Shown: positions 43,347 through 50,900 of the stretch, piece by piece | Numbering within the stretch: the stretch's first letter is position 1 | Layout of the letters: each line of letters opens with the position of its first letter | Assembly: GCF_000430765.1 (NCBI RefSeq) | Contig: NZ_KE387238.1 | Span: 1 to 64,000 of the forward strand | From: Peribacillus kribbensis DSM 17871 | GTDB lineage: Bacteria > Bacillota > Bacilli > Bacillales > DSM-1321 | Length of the DNA: 64,000 nucleotides | Reading direction: 5' to 3' | Translations under genes and position numbers: made by a program | Notes under the pieces: generated by a model | Seen by the model: the letters and a program-made list of their open reading frames with translations, nothing else | What the model was told of the DNA's origin: nothing | Databases searched by the model: none

Positions 43347-44198
43347 TTATACGCTTGGTACTCTCTCTTCTTTCAATGACTGTAAAAATGCTTGAAGTAC
43401 CGCTTTGGTCAGCTCGCCCGGAGTTCCATCGCCGACTGGCTGCTGATCGATTCGGATGATCGGCACAACCTCGGCAGTCGTGGAACTCATGAACACTTCA
43501 TCTGCCTGAAGCAATTCCTCTTTTGTGAAGGCCTGTTCTTTGAAGGTCCATCCGTTTTCGGCAAATAAGGCAGCCAGCTTCATTCTCGTGATGCCGTTTA
43601 AAATCAGGTTGGATGCCGGGTGAGAATAAATGGTCCGATCCTTAATCATAAAGATATTAGAAGAGGTCCCTTCAGTTACATATCCGTCCCGGATCAGGAT
43701 TCCCTCAAAAGCCCCTGATGTGTAGGCTCTCTGCTTAATCATGATATTGTAAAGAAGGTTCAGGCTCTTGATATCGCATCTCAGCCATCTGAGGTCATCC
43801 GCGGTGATGGCAGAAACCCCTTCCTGCTGCTCTTTTTCTGGTCTTTTAGATGGTACCGGGTAGGCAATGAGCTGCGGCTTTATGCCTTCTTCATACTGAT
43901 GCTTCCTTGGTGCCACGCCGCGGGAAAGCTGGACATAAATACCACCGTCATGAAATGGGCCTGCTGCAAACAGCTCCTCGAGCTTCCCCTTAAGCTCCTC
44001 CATGGTCAGGCTGAGCTCAATTTCAATTTCCTTCGCGCTTCTGTAAAAACGCTCAAGATGCTCCTCCATCGCAAACGGAGTACCGTCATATACCCGGATT
44101 ACTTCATATACTCCATCACCAAACTGATATCCCCTGTCTTCAATGTCGACCTTGACCTCGCTTCGCTCCACTAGCACATCATTAACCAAAACCTTCAT
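43347..44198 (-). CDS. dat: D-amino acid aminotransferase
   Basis: 283 residues, fold-type IV PLP enzyme. EDRGYQFGDGVYEVIRVYDG, the PLP lysine in LYNIMIKQRAY (about residue 146), and the C-terminal TEGTSSNIFMI and SNLILNGITRMKL segments match Bacillus D-alanine aminotransferase (Dat/YheM). It makes D-Glu or D-Ala from the corresponding keto acid for the cell wall. AAAGGAG lies 7 nt before the ATG. Converges on the LtaS-like gene. Confidence 0.93.
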   Translation of the reverse strand: MKVLVNDVLVERSEVKVDIEDRGYQFGDGVYEVIRVYDGTPFAMEEHLERFYRSAKEIEIELSLTMEELKGKLEELFAAGPFHDGGIYVQLSRGVAPRKHQYEEGIKPQLIAYPVPSKRPEKEQQEGVSAITADDLRWLRCDIKSLNLLYNIMIKQRAYTSGAFEGILIRDGYVTEGTSSNIFMIKDRTIYSHPASNLILNGITRMKLAALFAENGWTFKEQAFTKEELLQADEVFMSSTTAEVVPIIRIDQQPVGDGTPGELTKAVLQAFLQSLKEERVPSV

Positions 44199-44399
44199 GT
44201 AAATTCTCCTTTAAAATGGATTTCCATAATACTGATATGTAAAAAACGTATGGTTTTTCCATCAAACATGGATTTTTTTAAAAATTAAAAATATATAAAA
44301 TTCATTTTACCTCTTTTTCTAACAGAGGCCAACTGTAAAGTGCTAAATAGAGGGAGGGTTTCTTTAGTATCTTTATTTACTTTCCCTTGTCCCTGCTAT

Positions 44400-44431
44400 C
44401 TAAAAAACTGCACGGAAGGATTTCCGTGCAG
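44400..44431 (-). terminator. Terminator of the mug-exoA operon
   Basis: Perfect 10-bp stem CTGCACGGAA / TTCCGTGCAG with a 4-nt loop, then six Ts on the minus strand. Confidence 0.92.
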
Positions 44432-44440
44432 CAGCGTTTC

Positions 44441-45196
44441 TTATAGATCTATACCAAGCTTGACCGGGCAGTGGTCACTTCCCAGGGTATTACAATGAAT
44501 CTCGGCTTTTTGGACCCTGGGTGCCAGCTTCTCAGAAACAATAAAATAATCAATCCGCCATCCGATGTTTCGTTCGCGGACTTTGTTCATGTAGGACCAC
44601 CAGGTATAGGCCCCTTCCTGATCCGGGTACAGCATCCGGTAGGAATCGACAAAGCCTGAGTCGAGGAAGCGGGTCATCGTCTGACGTTCCTCGTCGGTAA
44701 ATCCGGAATTCCCTTTATTGGGCTTGGGGTTTTTTAAATCGATCTCCTGGTGGGCGACATTCAGGTCACCGCATAGGATCACCGGTTTACTTTCATTCAG
44801 ATGTGTCACATATTCAAACATCCGGTCCTCCCAATCGAGCCTGAATCCAAGTCTCGCCAAATCCCTTTGGGAATTGGGGGTATATACATTGACCAGGAAG
44901 AACTCTTCATATTCAAGCGTGATCAGCCTGCCTTCCTTCTCCTCTTCTCCTTCAGGAAAGCCGAATGAAGCTCGAAGCGGCTTTTTTTTAGTAAAAACGG
45001 CTGTACCGGAATAGCCTTTTTTCTCCGCATAATTCCAGTACTGATGATAGCCCTCCAGCTCCATAAGCAGCTGGCCTTCCTGCAGCTTGGTTTCCTGGAT
45101 GCAGAAAATATCGGCATCCACTTCTGAAAAATAATCAAGAAACCCTTTTTTTACACAGGCCCGTATTCCATTGACATTCCATGAGATTAATTTCAA
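44441..45196 (-). CDS. exoA: Exodeoxyribonuclease III / AP endonuclease
   Basis: 251 residues. MKLISWNVNGIRACVKKGF, CIQETKLQEGQL, YSGTAVFTKK, NVYTPNSQ, LCGDLNVAHQEIDLKNPK and LGSDHCPVKLGIDL are the successive motifs of the ExoIII family; the catalytic Asp/His pair is SDHCP. It cuts abasic sites and degrades 3' ends. TTG start with GGGGA upstream. It follows the Mug-like glycosylase gene by 30 nt: the glycosylase creates abasic sites that this enzyme incises. Confidence 0.95.
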   Translation of the reverse strand: MKLISWNVNGIRACVKKGFLDYFSEVDADIFCIQETKLQEGQLLMELEGYHQYWNYAEKKGYSGTAVFTKKKPLRASFGFPEGEEEKEGRLITLEYEEFFLVNVYTPNSQRDLARLGFRLDWEDRMFEYVTHLNESKPVILCGDLNVAHQEIDLKNPKPNKGNSGFTDEERQTMTRFLDSGFVDSYRMLYPDQEGAYTWWSYMNKVRERNIGWRIDYFIVSEKLAPRVQKAEIHCNTLGSDHCPVKLGIDL

Positions 45197-45226
45197 AGTC
45201 GTTTCCCCGCTCTGTTTTTTAATGGT

Positions 45227-45742
45227 TTATGAATCTGCTGATTGCAGATAATTCTTCAACTCCCTGTATATGCCCGCAATTTCATCTATCTTCATCCTTA
45301 CCAGGCCGCTTGAGGAAGGAGCCACAAAATCGAGAACACCAGGAACTTCTGAGGTCTCCTGAAATCCCCATGGAGCCCGTTTCCTCCCGGTATATTCAAG
45401 ATAGACGCCTTTGCCGACAAAACATACAATCCTTGGCTTGTATTGTCTAATTTTGGCTTTAAGCTCCCTGCGCCCCTCCATATATTCTTCTTTCGTTATT
45501 TCATCTGCCGCTTTTGTTGGCCTGGCCACAATATTAGTAAAGCCATATCCACTATCAAGCAGTTTACCATCTTCTTCAGTGGCATATTTACGGTCTGTCA
45601 GGCCAGATTCAAACAGCAGCTTCCAGAACCGGTTATTGGGATTGGCAAAGTGGTGTCCGGTTTCTCCAGACCGGATGCTGGGATTATATCCGACAAACAA
45701 AATCTGAAGACCATCTTCTATGTGGTCAGGTATAGGCTGCAT
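45227..45742 (-). CDS. Mismatch-specific uracil/thymine DNA glycosylase (MUG family)
   Basis: 171 residues. Motif 1 FVGYNPSIRSGETGHHFANPNNRFW, including the GxNP water-activating loop and the family's HHFANPNNRFW signature, is diagnostic, and the second motif lies in DFVAPSSSGLVRMKIDE. It excises uracil or thymine mispaired with guanine. AAGGAG is 8 nt before the ATG. First gene of a two-gene operon with exoA. Close relatives are annotated mug, but I give no symbol because orthology with E. coli is not shown here. Confidence 0.9.
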   Translation of the reverse strand: MQPIPDHIEDGLQILFVGYNPSIRSGETGHHFANPNNRFWKLLFESGLTDRKYATEEDGKLLDSGYGFTNIVARPTKAADEITKEEYMEGRRELKAKIRQYKPRIVCFVGKGVYLEYTGRKRAPWGFQETSEVPGVLDFVAPSSSGLVRMKIDEIAGIYRELKNYLQSADS

Positions 45743-45821
45743 AACAGAAGCTCCTTATAGGATGAATTTCCTCTCTTTATTATACACAGATCATTCCCGG
45801 CCGGCTTTCTTTCGGTCTGCA

Positions 45822-45863
45822 AATAAAAAAGCGATCAGCCCCCGGTTTTGAAGGGGCTTTTCG
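45822..45863 (-). terminator. Terminator of the GNAT gene
   Basis: Imperfect GC-rich hairpin (AGCCCC / GGGGGCT with outer GCG / CGC pairing) followed by TTTTTT on the minus strand. Confidence 0.7.
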
Positions 45864-45872
45864 CCGCATCTA

Positions 45873-46361
45873 TTACTTTATTTTAAGAGAATAAAATATA
45901 GAGTCAACCTTTAATACTGGAAAATGGGGAGGTAGATCTTCAGGCTGTATTTCTTTGAACCCATTCTTTTCATAAAATCGATGGGCTGCTTTGAATTGTT
46001 CAGTGGTACCAAGGAGAATCTCCTTCACTTCCTGATTCCTTGCCCAATGAATGGCCTTATCCAACAGCAATGCCGCCGTACCAAATGCTTTTCCGCGATA
46101 ATCGGTTTCTACAAACACCTTCTTGAGGGCAAGCTGATCGTGTCCAATATCCTGAACAGCAGTTGTGCCCACCACTTTCTTCTCATGAAGGGCCACCCAA
46201 AAGTTTCCTTTGCCACCCTGGTAAAACTGCGGGATAGTAAATAAATCGGGCTGGTCCGCCAGTGTAATGGGAATTCCATATTCGTTTTGCTGGATGTGAG
46301 AAATCAGTTCAGCAATATCGTTCTTATATTCATCTTTATATTCAGCAATTTGAATGGTCAT
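45873..46361 (-). CDS. GNAT-family N-acetyltransferase
   Basis: 162 residues. The acetyl-CoA binding motif A is KKVFVETDYRGKAFGTAALLLDKAIHWA (the R-x-x-x-x-G/A loop is YRGKAFG), followed by LGTTEQFKAAHRFYEKNGFKEI, the usual motif B ending. It acetylates an amine of unknown identity. AAAGGGTG precedes the ATG. Monocistronic with a terminator downstream. Confidence 0.87.
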   Translation of the reverse strand: MTIQIAEYKDEYKNDIAELISHIQQNEYGIPITLADQPDLFTIPQFYQGGKGNFWVALHEKKVVGTTAVQDIGHDQLALKKVFVETDYRGKAFGTAALLLDKAIHWARNQEVKEILLGTTEQFKAAHRFYEKNGFKEIQPEDLPPHFPVLKVDSIFYSLKIK

Positions 46362-46483
46362 TGATTACACCCTTTAATTTCTTTTGACCTATTTTTTCCC
46401 ATAAGGGACATAGTATGCTTGTTATTTCTCTTCCTATATAATAACCAAACAATAAAAACACCAGGACATTTTAACGAACACGA

Positions 46484-47014
46484 TTATTCTGCCTTGGATT
46501 CCTGTTCAAGATGGGAGTCAATCAGCTTATCCAGCTTTTCCAGGCTGTCCCTTGCTCTTTCATAGCTGATTTTCCGATAGTGATGGAGTCCGCCTTCTTC
46601 TTCATCCTTTTCATCCGCCCATTTTACAATCTGCTGCAGGGGCGTCCTTACAATGTCATTGGAAGGCAGGAAGGAGTCCGTATGAAATAAAATGGCCAGT
46701 GCGATGGTTTTGGCACTTACTGGATTTTCTCCAAGCCGGATCAGGAGCTTATGGGCCCTTTCTGCTCCTTTTATCGGGTGAATATCATTTTTCCTGTACA
46801 GATCATAGTCCCATTTGCCGTTTTTATACCATGTAAAATGGCCGATATCATGAAGCAGTCCCGCCTTTGCCGCAAAGTCTACGTTCTGCCTTTGCGCGAG
46901 GGCCAGCTTATAGGCATGGTGGGAGACCGCTACAGCATGGGACAATCCAGAACGATTTAAGTATTTCTGGGCAATATGATGTTCAAAGATATTCAAAAGA
47001 GTTACATCTCTCAT
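46484..47014 (-). CDS. HD-domain metal-dependent phosphohydrolase-like protein
   Basis: 176 residues. His in LSHAVAVSHHAYKLA, the HD pair in AGLLHDIGHF (about residue 51), further His in HPIKGAERA and Asp in KWADEKDEE give the HD metal site. Cytosolic; likely hydrolyses a phosphomonoester or nucleotide. No additional domain. AGGG lies about 10 nt from the ATG. Substrate unknown. Confidence 0.82.
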   Translation of the reverse strand: MRDVTLLNIFEHHIAQKYLNRSGLSHAVAVSHHAYKLALAQRQNVDFAAKAGLLHDIGHFTWYKNGKWDYDLYRKNDIHPIKGAERAHKLLIRLGENPVSAKTIALAILFHTDSFLPSNDIVRTPLQQIVKWADEKDEEEGGLHHYRKISYERARDSLEKLDKLIDSHLEQESKAE

Positions 47015-47083
47015 TTTTCATCATCCCTATTCTGAAATAATGTATGACTTATACCCGGTAAATACTTTCGTTATGCACCTATC

Positions 47084-47347
47084 TTACACTTTAAATTTGC
47101 CCGCCTTTTTTAAAAGAGATTCTGTAAGCTCCGCCATATAGACAGAGGAAGCGGCTGCCTCTTCAATCACCTCTGATTGTCCTTCACACGAGGAAGCTAC
47201 ATTCCGGGTATACTGGGCGGCATCAGTCGACAGCCTGGCAGCGCTCTCTGATTCTTTTTTCATGTCATCCATTTCGTTTCTTACGGCCTGGTTCGTTTCG
47301 GATGATTTCTCCATTGTACTCCAAAGCTCACCCATTTTAGTAATCAT
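47084..47347 (-). pseudogene. Fragment of a methyl-accepting chemotaxis protein (C-terminal end)
   Basis: 87 residues resembling the distal coiled-coil of an MCP signalling domain: Ser/Ala/Glu-rich heptads ending VIEEAAASSVYMAELTESLLKKAGKFKV, like the last helix of chemoreceptors. There is no sensor region, membrane segment, HAMP or hairpin tip, so it cannot be a working receptor. A ribosome binding site (AAAGGA, 8 nt before ATG) means a short peptide may still be made. Most likely a relic of a deleted receptor gene. Confidence 0.5.
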
Positions 47348-47387
47348 TAGGGAGATCCTTTCACAAGAAGAGCCATATTCCAGCTAG

Positions 47388-47427
47388 TAAAAAAAGAGCA
47401 GGAATCTATCTTTATAATAGATTCCTG
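47388..47427 (-). terminator. Terminator of the DDAH-like gene
   Basis: Perfect 11-bp stem CAGGAATCTAT / ATAGATTCCTG, then a T run on the minus strand. Confidence 0.9.
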
Positions 47428-47439
47428 TTTTGAGCGGCT

Positions 47440-48279
47440 TTATTCAGCTTTTTCCCGGACAATCGGCATGGTGCAGCAACGGAAGGCGCCGCCTGACTTT
47501 ATAATTTCTGTGATATCCACTTCAATCAGTTCATAGCCTCTCTTCCGAAGCTCCCTGTTCACATTCTTGTTTACAGGCAGAGTCATAATTCTTTTTCCCC
47601 CGATAGAAAGTACATTAGTTCCAAGGGTAAACTGCTCCTCTTCGCTGACTTCAATGAGATCATATCTTGATGCCAGCAGCTTCAGCTGTTCCTGGTCGAT
47701 TTCTCCCGGGAAAATTAAAGCCTCTTCTGGTGAAATAATATTGAAGACGCAATCGAGATGCAGATAGGTGTCGGTGAAGGGAATGGGAACGATCTCAAAC
47801 TGCGGGAGATGATTCTTAAGCTTTTCAATCGCCTCAATCTTGGTTCTGTTGCTTATTCCTACATAGATGGTATTCCGGTCGATTAACACATCCCCTCCTT
47901 CAATACGGTCCCCTGTCAAATCCAGATAAGAGACATTTTCCTTTTGAAGCCATGATTTCAAAACCTGTTCTTCTCCTGTCCGTATCTCAGTCCCCATTTC
48001 TGCGACAAACACCCGCTCCCCAAGGGTGAATCCCACATCCCTTGTAAAAACCTGCTCCGGATATCTTTCAGAGGAAGGAAGCAAAACGACCTCAATCCCT
48101 TCTCTCCTCAACGCTTCGGTAAACTGCCGGTGCTGATCCATGGCCGTTTTAATATGAATGCCTTCATCCTCGAAGTATTTCTGGGTTTCATTAATTACAT
48201 CCTTAATCTTCATATATTGAGGCTCACAAAGAATGACTTTTTTTAATGGATCATACTCACTGGAACACATTGCCTTCAT
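47440..48279 (-). CDS. Dimethylarginine dimethylaminohydrolase (DDAH)/amidinotransferase-family hydrolase
   Basis: 279 residues, five-bladed beta/alpha propeller fold. Catalytic Asp in VFTRDVGFTL (about 76), His in TDTYLHLDCVFNI and Cys in GGAFRCCTMP near the C-terminus; RIEGGDVLID is the substrate-guanidino loop. It resembles Bacillus YkgA, annotated DDAH-like. Expected to hydrolyse a guanidino group, e.g. of arginine derivatives, giving citrulline. ATG 48279 has AAAGGATG about 7 nt upstream; the longer frame to 48327 lacks a site. Confidence 0.85.
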   Translation of the reverse strand: MKAMCSSEYDPLKKVILCEPQYMKIKDVINETQKYFEDEGIHIKTAMDQHRQFTEALRREGIEVVLLPSSERYPEQVFTRDVGFTLGERVFVAEMGTEIRTGEEQVLKSWLQKENVSYLDLTGDRIEGGDVLIDRNTIYVGISNRTKIEAIEKLKNHLPQFEIVPIPFTDTYLHLDCVFNIISPEEALIFPGEIDQEQLKLLASRYDLIEVSEEEQFTLGTNVLSIGGKRIMTLPVNKNVNRELRKRGYELIEVDITEIIKSGGAFRCCTMPIVREKAE

Positions 48280-48376
48280 ACCAGCACATCCTTTTTTAAA
48301 ATTAAATTTACTATTTCCAAGGGTCATTCAGGCTATGTAAGCGGAAGCAAGTTTTCCGCGAAAAGGCTGGCACCTC

Positions 48377-48544
48377 TTGTTAAATCGTCTGACTAGCAGA
48401 ATCGGATCTGTTTATACTACTCTTTATAGGGGACTCGACAGCGATCAAAAAGAAATCGGGTACGGCAGATCCGAAAAAGCACGCAACATATCCCGCGAAG
48501 AAATCGACCAGGCAGTGGAAGAAATGAATAAGCAATTCATGTAA
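48377..48544 (+). CDS. 55-residue hypothetical small protein
   Basis: TTG start with AAAAGG about 10 nt upstream. The product ends in a charged helix (SEKARNISREEIDQAVEEMN) and is not of a family I know. It may instead be a degraded C-terminus. A TAGGGGACT / AGTCCCCTA inverted pair brackets its second half (48427-48435 and 48558-48566), connecting it with the repeat that follows. Low confidence that it is a real gene. Confidence 0.3.
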   Translation: MLNRLTSRIGSVYTTLYRGLDSDQKEIGYGRSEKARNISREEIDQAVEEMNKQFM

Positions 48545-48551
48545 CATCTGT

Positions 48552-48613
48552 GGAGACAGTCCCCTATTTCCCGGCGTTAAACCGGAGTTTCAGGGAGACT
48601 GGCCCCATTTCCC
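48552..48613. repeat. Degenerate copy of the GTCCCC-ATTTCCC palindromic repeat
   Basis: ACAGTCCCCTATTTCCC at 48556-48572 and a diverged ACTGGCCCCATTTCCC about 30 nt further. It carries the same half-site as the perfect palindromes at 56.7 and 60.2 kb. It lies just upstream of the next gene and extends that gene's reading frame artificially. Confidence 0.6.
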
Positions 48614-48639
48614 AAATTTATGATAAGGCGGCAGGTGAA

Positions 48640-49014
48640 ATGGACCATACGATCCGTGATCTGAATCCGGAAGATCTGAAGAGGAATCAGGAGATTGCCT
48701 CGCGGATGACCTATACGAAGAATTTCCGCTCTGCAACGGCAGAGGAATGGTATGTGTTTATACCGGGGTTTACGGATCCCGGGACCGGCGGAGCAGCCGG
48801 TAAAGCGATTGTTCATTATAATTTATACGGCAACCGGGATATGTTCATTAACACGACCGTTATCCTCGATGACCCTGCACTCTTTGAGCCTGAACATTTC
48901 CAGCTGGTCTATTCGATAGCGGACGAGCTGGTGAACCGGCTGGTTGGCTATGCAGACACTCTCCTCTCTGTACATGCCGGAGCCAATTCCTATAACGCGG
49001 AGTATAAACGATGA
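48640..49014 (+). CDS. Hypothetical protein, 124 residues
   Basis: Soluble protein starting MDHTIRDLNPEDLKRNQEI, with a likely beta-rich centre (EWYVFIPGFTDPGTGGAAGKAIVHYNLYGNRDMFINTTVI). AGGTGAA precedes ATG 48640. The frame is open back to 48550, but that part translates the palindromic repeat, so I do not include it. It lies 20 nt before the erythromycin-esterase-like gene and is probably co-transcribed. No family recognised. Confidence 0.55.
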   Translation: MDHTIRDLNPEDLKRNQEIASRMTYTKNFRSATAEEWYVFIPGFTDPGTGGAAGKAIVHYNLYGNRDMFINTTVILDDPALFEPEHFQLVYSIADELVNRLVGYADTLLSVHAGANSYNAEYKR

Positions 49015-49034
49015 CTGATTAAGGAGGAAAAGAT

Positions 49035-50303
49035 GTGAATCATAATCTGGTTCGTTCCATTGCCGAGCATTCCCGGCCGCTGACTGGGACGCATGATTTA
49101 GATGAATTAATCAGAAGAGTAGAGGATTCCAGGTTTGTCCTGCTGGGAGAAGCCTCCCACGGCACCTCTGAATATTACACCACTCGTGCTGAAATCTCCA
49201 AGAGACTTATTAAGGAAAAGGGATTTACCTTCATCGCAGTAGAAGGAGACTGGCCCGCATGTCAGGCGGTGAACCGCTATATTAAGGGCTATGACAAGGA
49301 TTCAGCCTCTGCCCGGGAAGTTTTGAAAGCGTTTGACCGCTGGCCGGCATGGATGTGGGCAAATGAAGAAATCATAGAACTCATTGAATGGATCAAGGAT
49401 TATAATGCATCAGGGCAGGCTGATCCCATGGTAGGTTTTTACGGAATCGATGTTTACAGCCTGTGGGAATCCATGGAGCAGGTCATCGATTATCTCACCG
49501 AAATCGATTCCCCTGATCTGGAAGCGGCAAGGCACGCTTTTACCTGCTTTGAACCTTTTAACAGGAATAATGAAAAATACGCGGTATCCGCGGGGTTATA
49601 TGCTGAACACTGCCTCGATGAGGTGTCCAGACTGCTGACGGCCATCCAGCGGAAAAAACATCTATATCCCAGGCATGAGGAATTGAACCTGAATCTTCAG
49701 GTGAATGCCCTGGTCACTTATAATGCAGAGAATTATTACAGGACCATGGTGGTACATGACGAAAAATCCTGGAACATCCGGGATATGCACATGGTCGATG
49801 CGTTAAATGAGGTCATGGATTATTACGGTTCAAAAGGAAAAGCGATTGTCTGGGAACATAATACCCATGTTGGGGATGCCAGTGCGACAGATATGGAGGA
49901 CGCGGGCATGATCAATGTCGGCCAGCTCATACGAGAACAAAACCCCCCCGAAGAGGTCTTTATTGTCGGGTTTGGGACCTATCAGGGAACAGTTATAGCG
50001 GCTGAAGAATGGGGAGTCAATTTCGATGTAATTGATGTGCCCCCTGCTGAAAAAGGAAGCTGGGAGGACGCCATGCACCAGGCAGGAGCTTATGATAAAA
50101 TCCTCTACTTTGAAGAAGGGAATAAACATCTTTTCAGCAGTAAAATCGGCCATCGGGCCATCGGTGTCGTGTACAGGCCTGAATATGAGATGTACGGAAA
50201 TTATGTTCCATCCATTATGTCGAACCGATATGATGTTTTTATTTATCTCGATGAAACGAAGGCGCTTCATCCGCTTTCCTTCCGGGAAACACCGATTTTA
50301 TAA
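49035..50303 (+). CDS. Erythromycin esterase-family protein
   Basis: 422 residues. The motif VLLGEASHGTSEYYTTRAEISKRLI with the catalytic Glu and His (GEASHGT), AVEGDWPACQAVNRYI, and VWEHNTHVGDASATDM (second His) define the family (EreA/EreB and Bacillus succinoglycan-synthesis-like BcrB/C group). Most Bacillus members are not shown to hydrolyse macrolides. GTG start, with GGAGG 7 nt upstream. A perfect hairpin (50308-50331, GCCTGTGGAG and complement) without a T run follows. Confidence 0.87.
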   Translation: MNHNLVRSIAEHSRPLTGTHDLDELIRRVEDSRFVLLGEASHGTSEYYTTRAEISKRLIKEKGFTFIAVEGDWPACQAVNRYIKGYDKDSASAREVLKAFDRWPAWMWANEEIIELIEWIKDYNASGQADPMVGFYGIDVYSLWESMEQVIDYLTEIDSPDLEAARHAFTCFEPFNRNNEKYAVSAGLYAEHCLDEVSRLLTAIQRKKHLYPRHEELNLNLQVNALVTYNAENYYRTMVVHDEKSWNIRDMHMVDALNEVMDYYGSKGKAIVWEHNTHVGDASATDMEDAGMINVGQLIREQNPPEEVFIVGFGTYQGTVIAAEEWGVNFDVIDVPPAEKGSWEDAMHQAGAYDKILYFEEGNKHLFSSKIGHRAIGVVYRPEYEMYGNYVPSIMSNRYDVFIYLDETKALHPLSFRETPIL

Positions 50304-50499
50304 AACAGGCCTGTGGAGTCCTCCACAGGCTAATTTAATTCAACTGAAACCCCTGTGGAAAAATTATAAAAGAGGGGTTCCCTTTTACCCAGCTGCTCCA
50401 TGCATTGTCGTTAAAATACCGGCGGTCTGCATTATATAATCCTTTCCAACAAACACTAGAGGTTTTACATGCTATCAGGAGCATTCTCCCTCATGGACC

Positions 50500-50790
50500 T
50501 CTCCCTAGCCCCATTCTTTTAGGGTTCAGCCTGACATTTTACTTAGCACTAATAAGCTGGGATTCCCCATTCAATGTATGATTGAAGCAACGGTCAAGAA
50601 CGGAGGTTATGCTTCCTTCAAAAGGTATATTGAAGGCCTTCCAAATGTAGAGTTTTGTTATCGGATTGCCGGGAACGTGTGCTTTATGCTAAAAATGCAA
50701 TTCGTTACCTTTGAGAAAGCAGAAGAATTCATTGAAGCTGTAAATTTACCCATTTTATTTTTTCTAAGGTGGAGACTAACCTTTCAATAG
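50500..50790 (+). pseudogene. Remnant of an Lrp/AsnC-family regulator
   Basis: The reading frame around 50550-50750 gives LSTNKLGFPIQCMIEATVKN followed by GGYASFKRYIEGLPNVEFC and FMLKMQFVTFEKAEEFIEAV. That is the linker and ligand-binding (RAM) domain of an Lrp/AsnC protein. The N-terminal helix-turn-helix is missing and the C-terminus diverges after EAVNLP, consistent with deletion and frameshift. No ribosome binding site. Boundaries are approximate. Confidence 0.65.
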
Positions 50791-50900
50791 AGGGTTATAT
50801 TCAAAATAACTTTAGTAAAAGAGCCAAACAAAAAAGGCTGCCAGGAGAAGTTTCCAGGCAGCCTTCTAAGCTGGGAGCCAAAAACACTCCATGTATTTTA

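Noticed and set aside
47084-47347. MCP-like ORF considered as a functional small signalling protein
   Set aside because: It lacks the hairpin tip that contacts CheA/CheW; best explained as a receptor fragment.
49035-50303. Erythromycin-esterase-like gene considered as a macrolide resistance gene
   Set aside because: Chromosomal Bacillus members of this family are mostly uncharacterised; no resistance context or mobile element is present.
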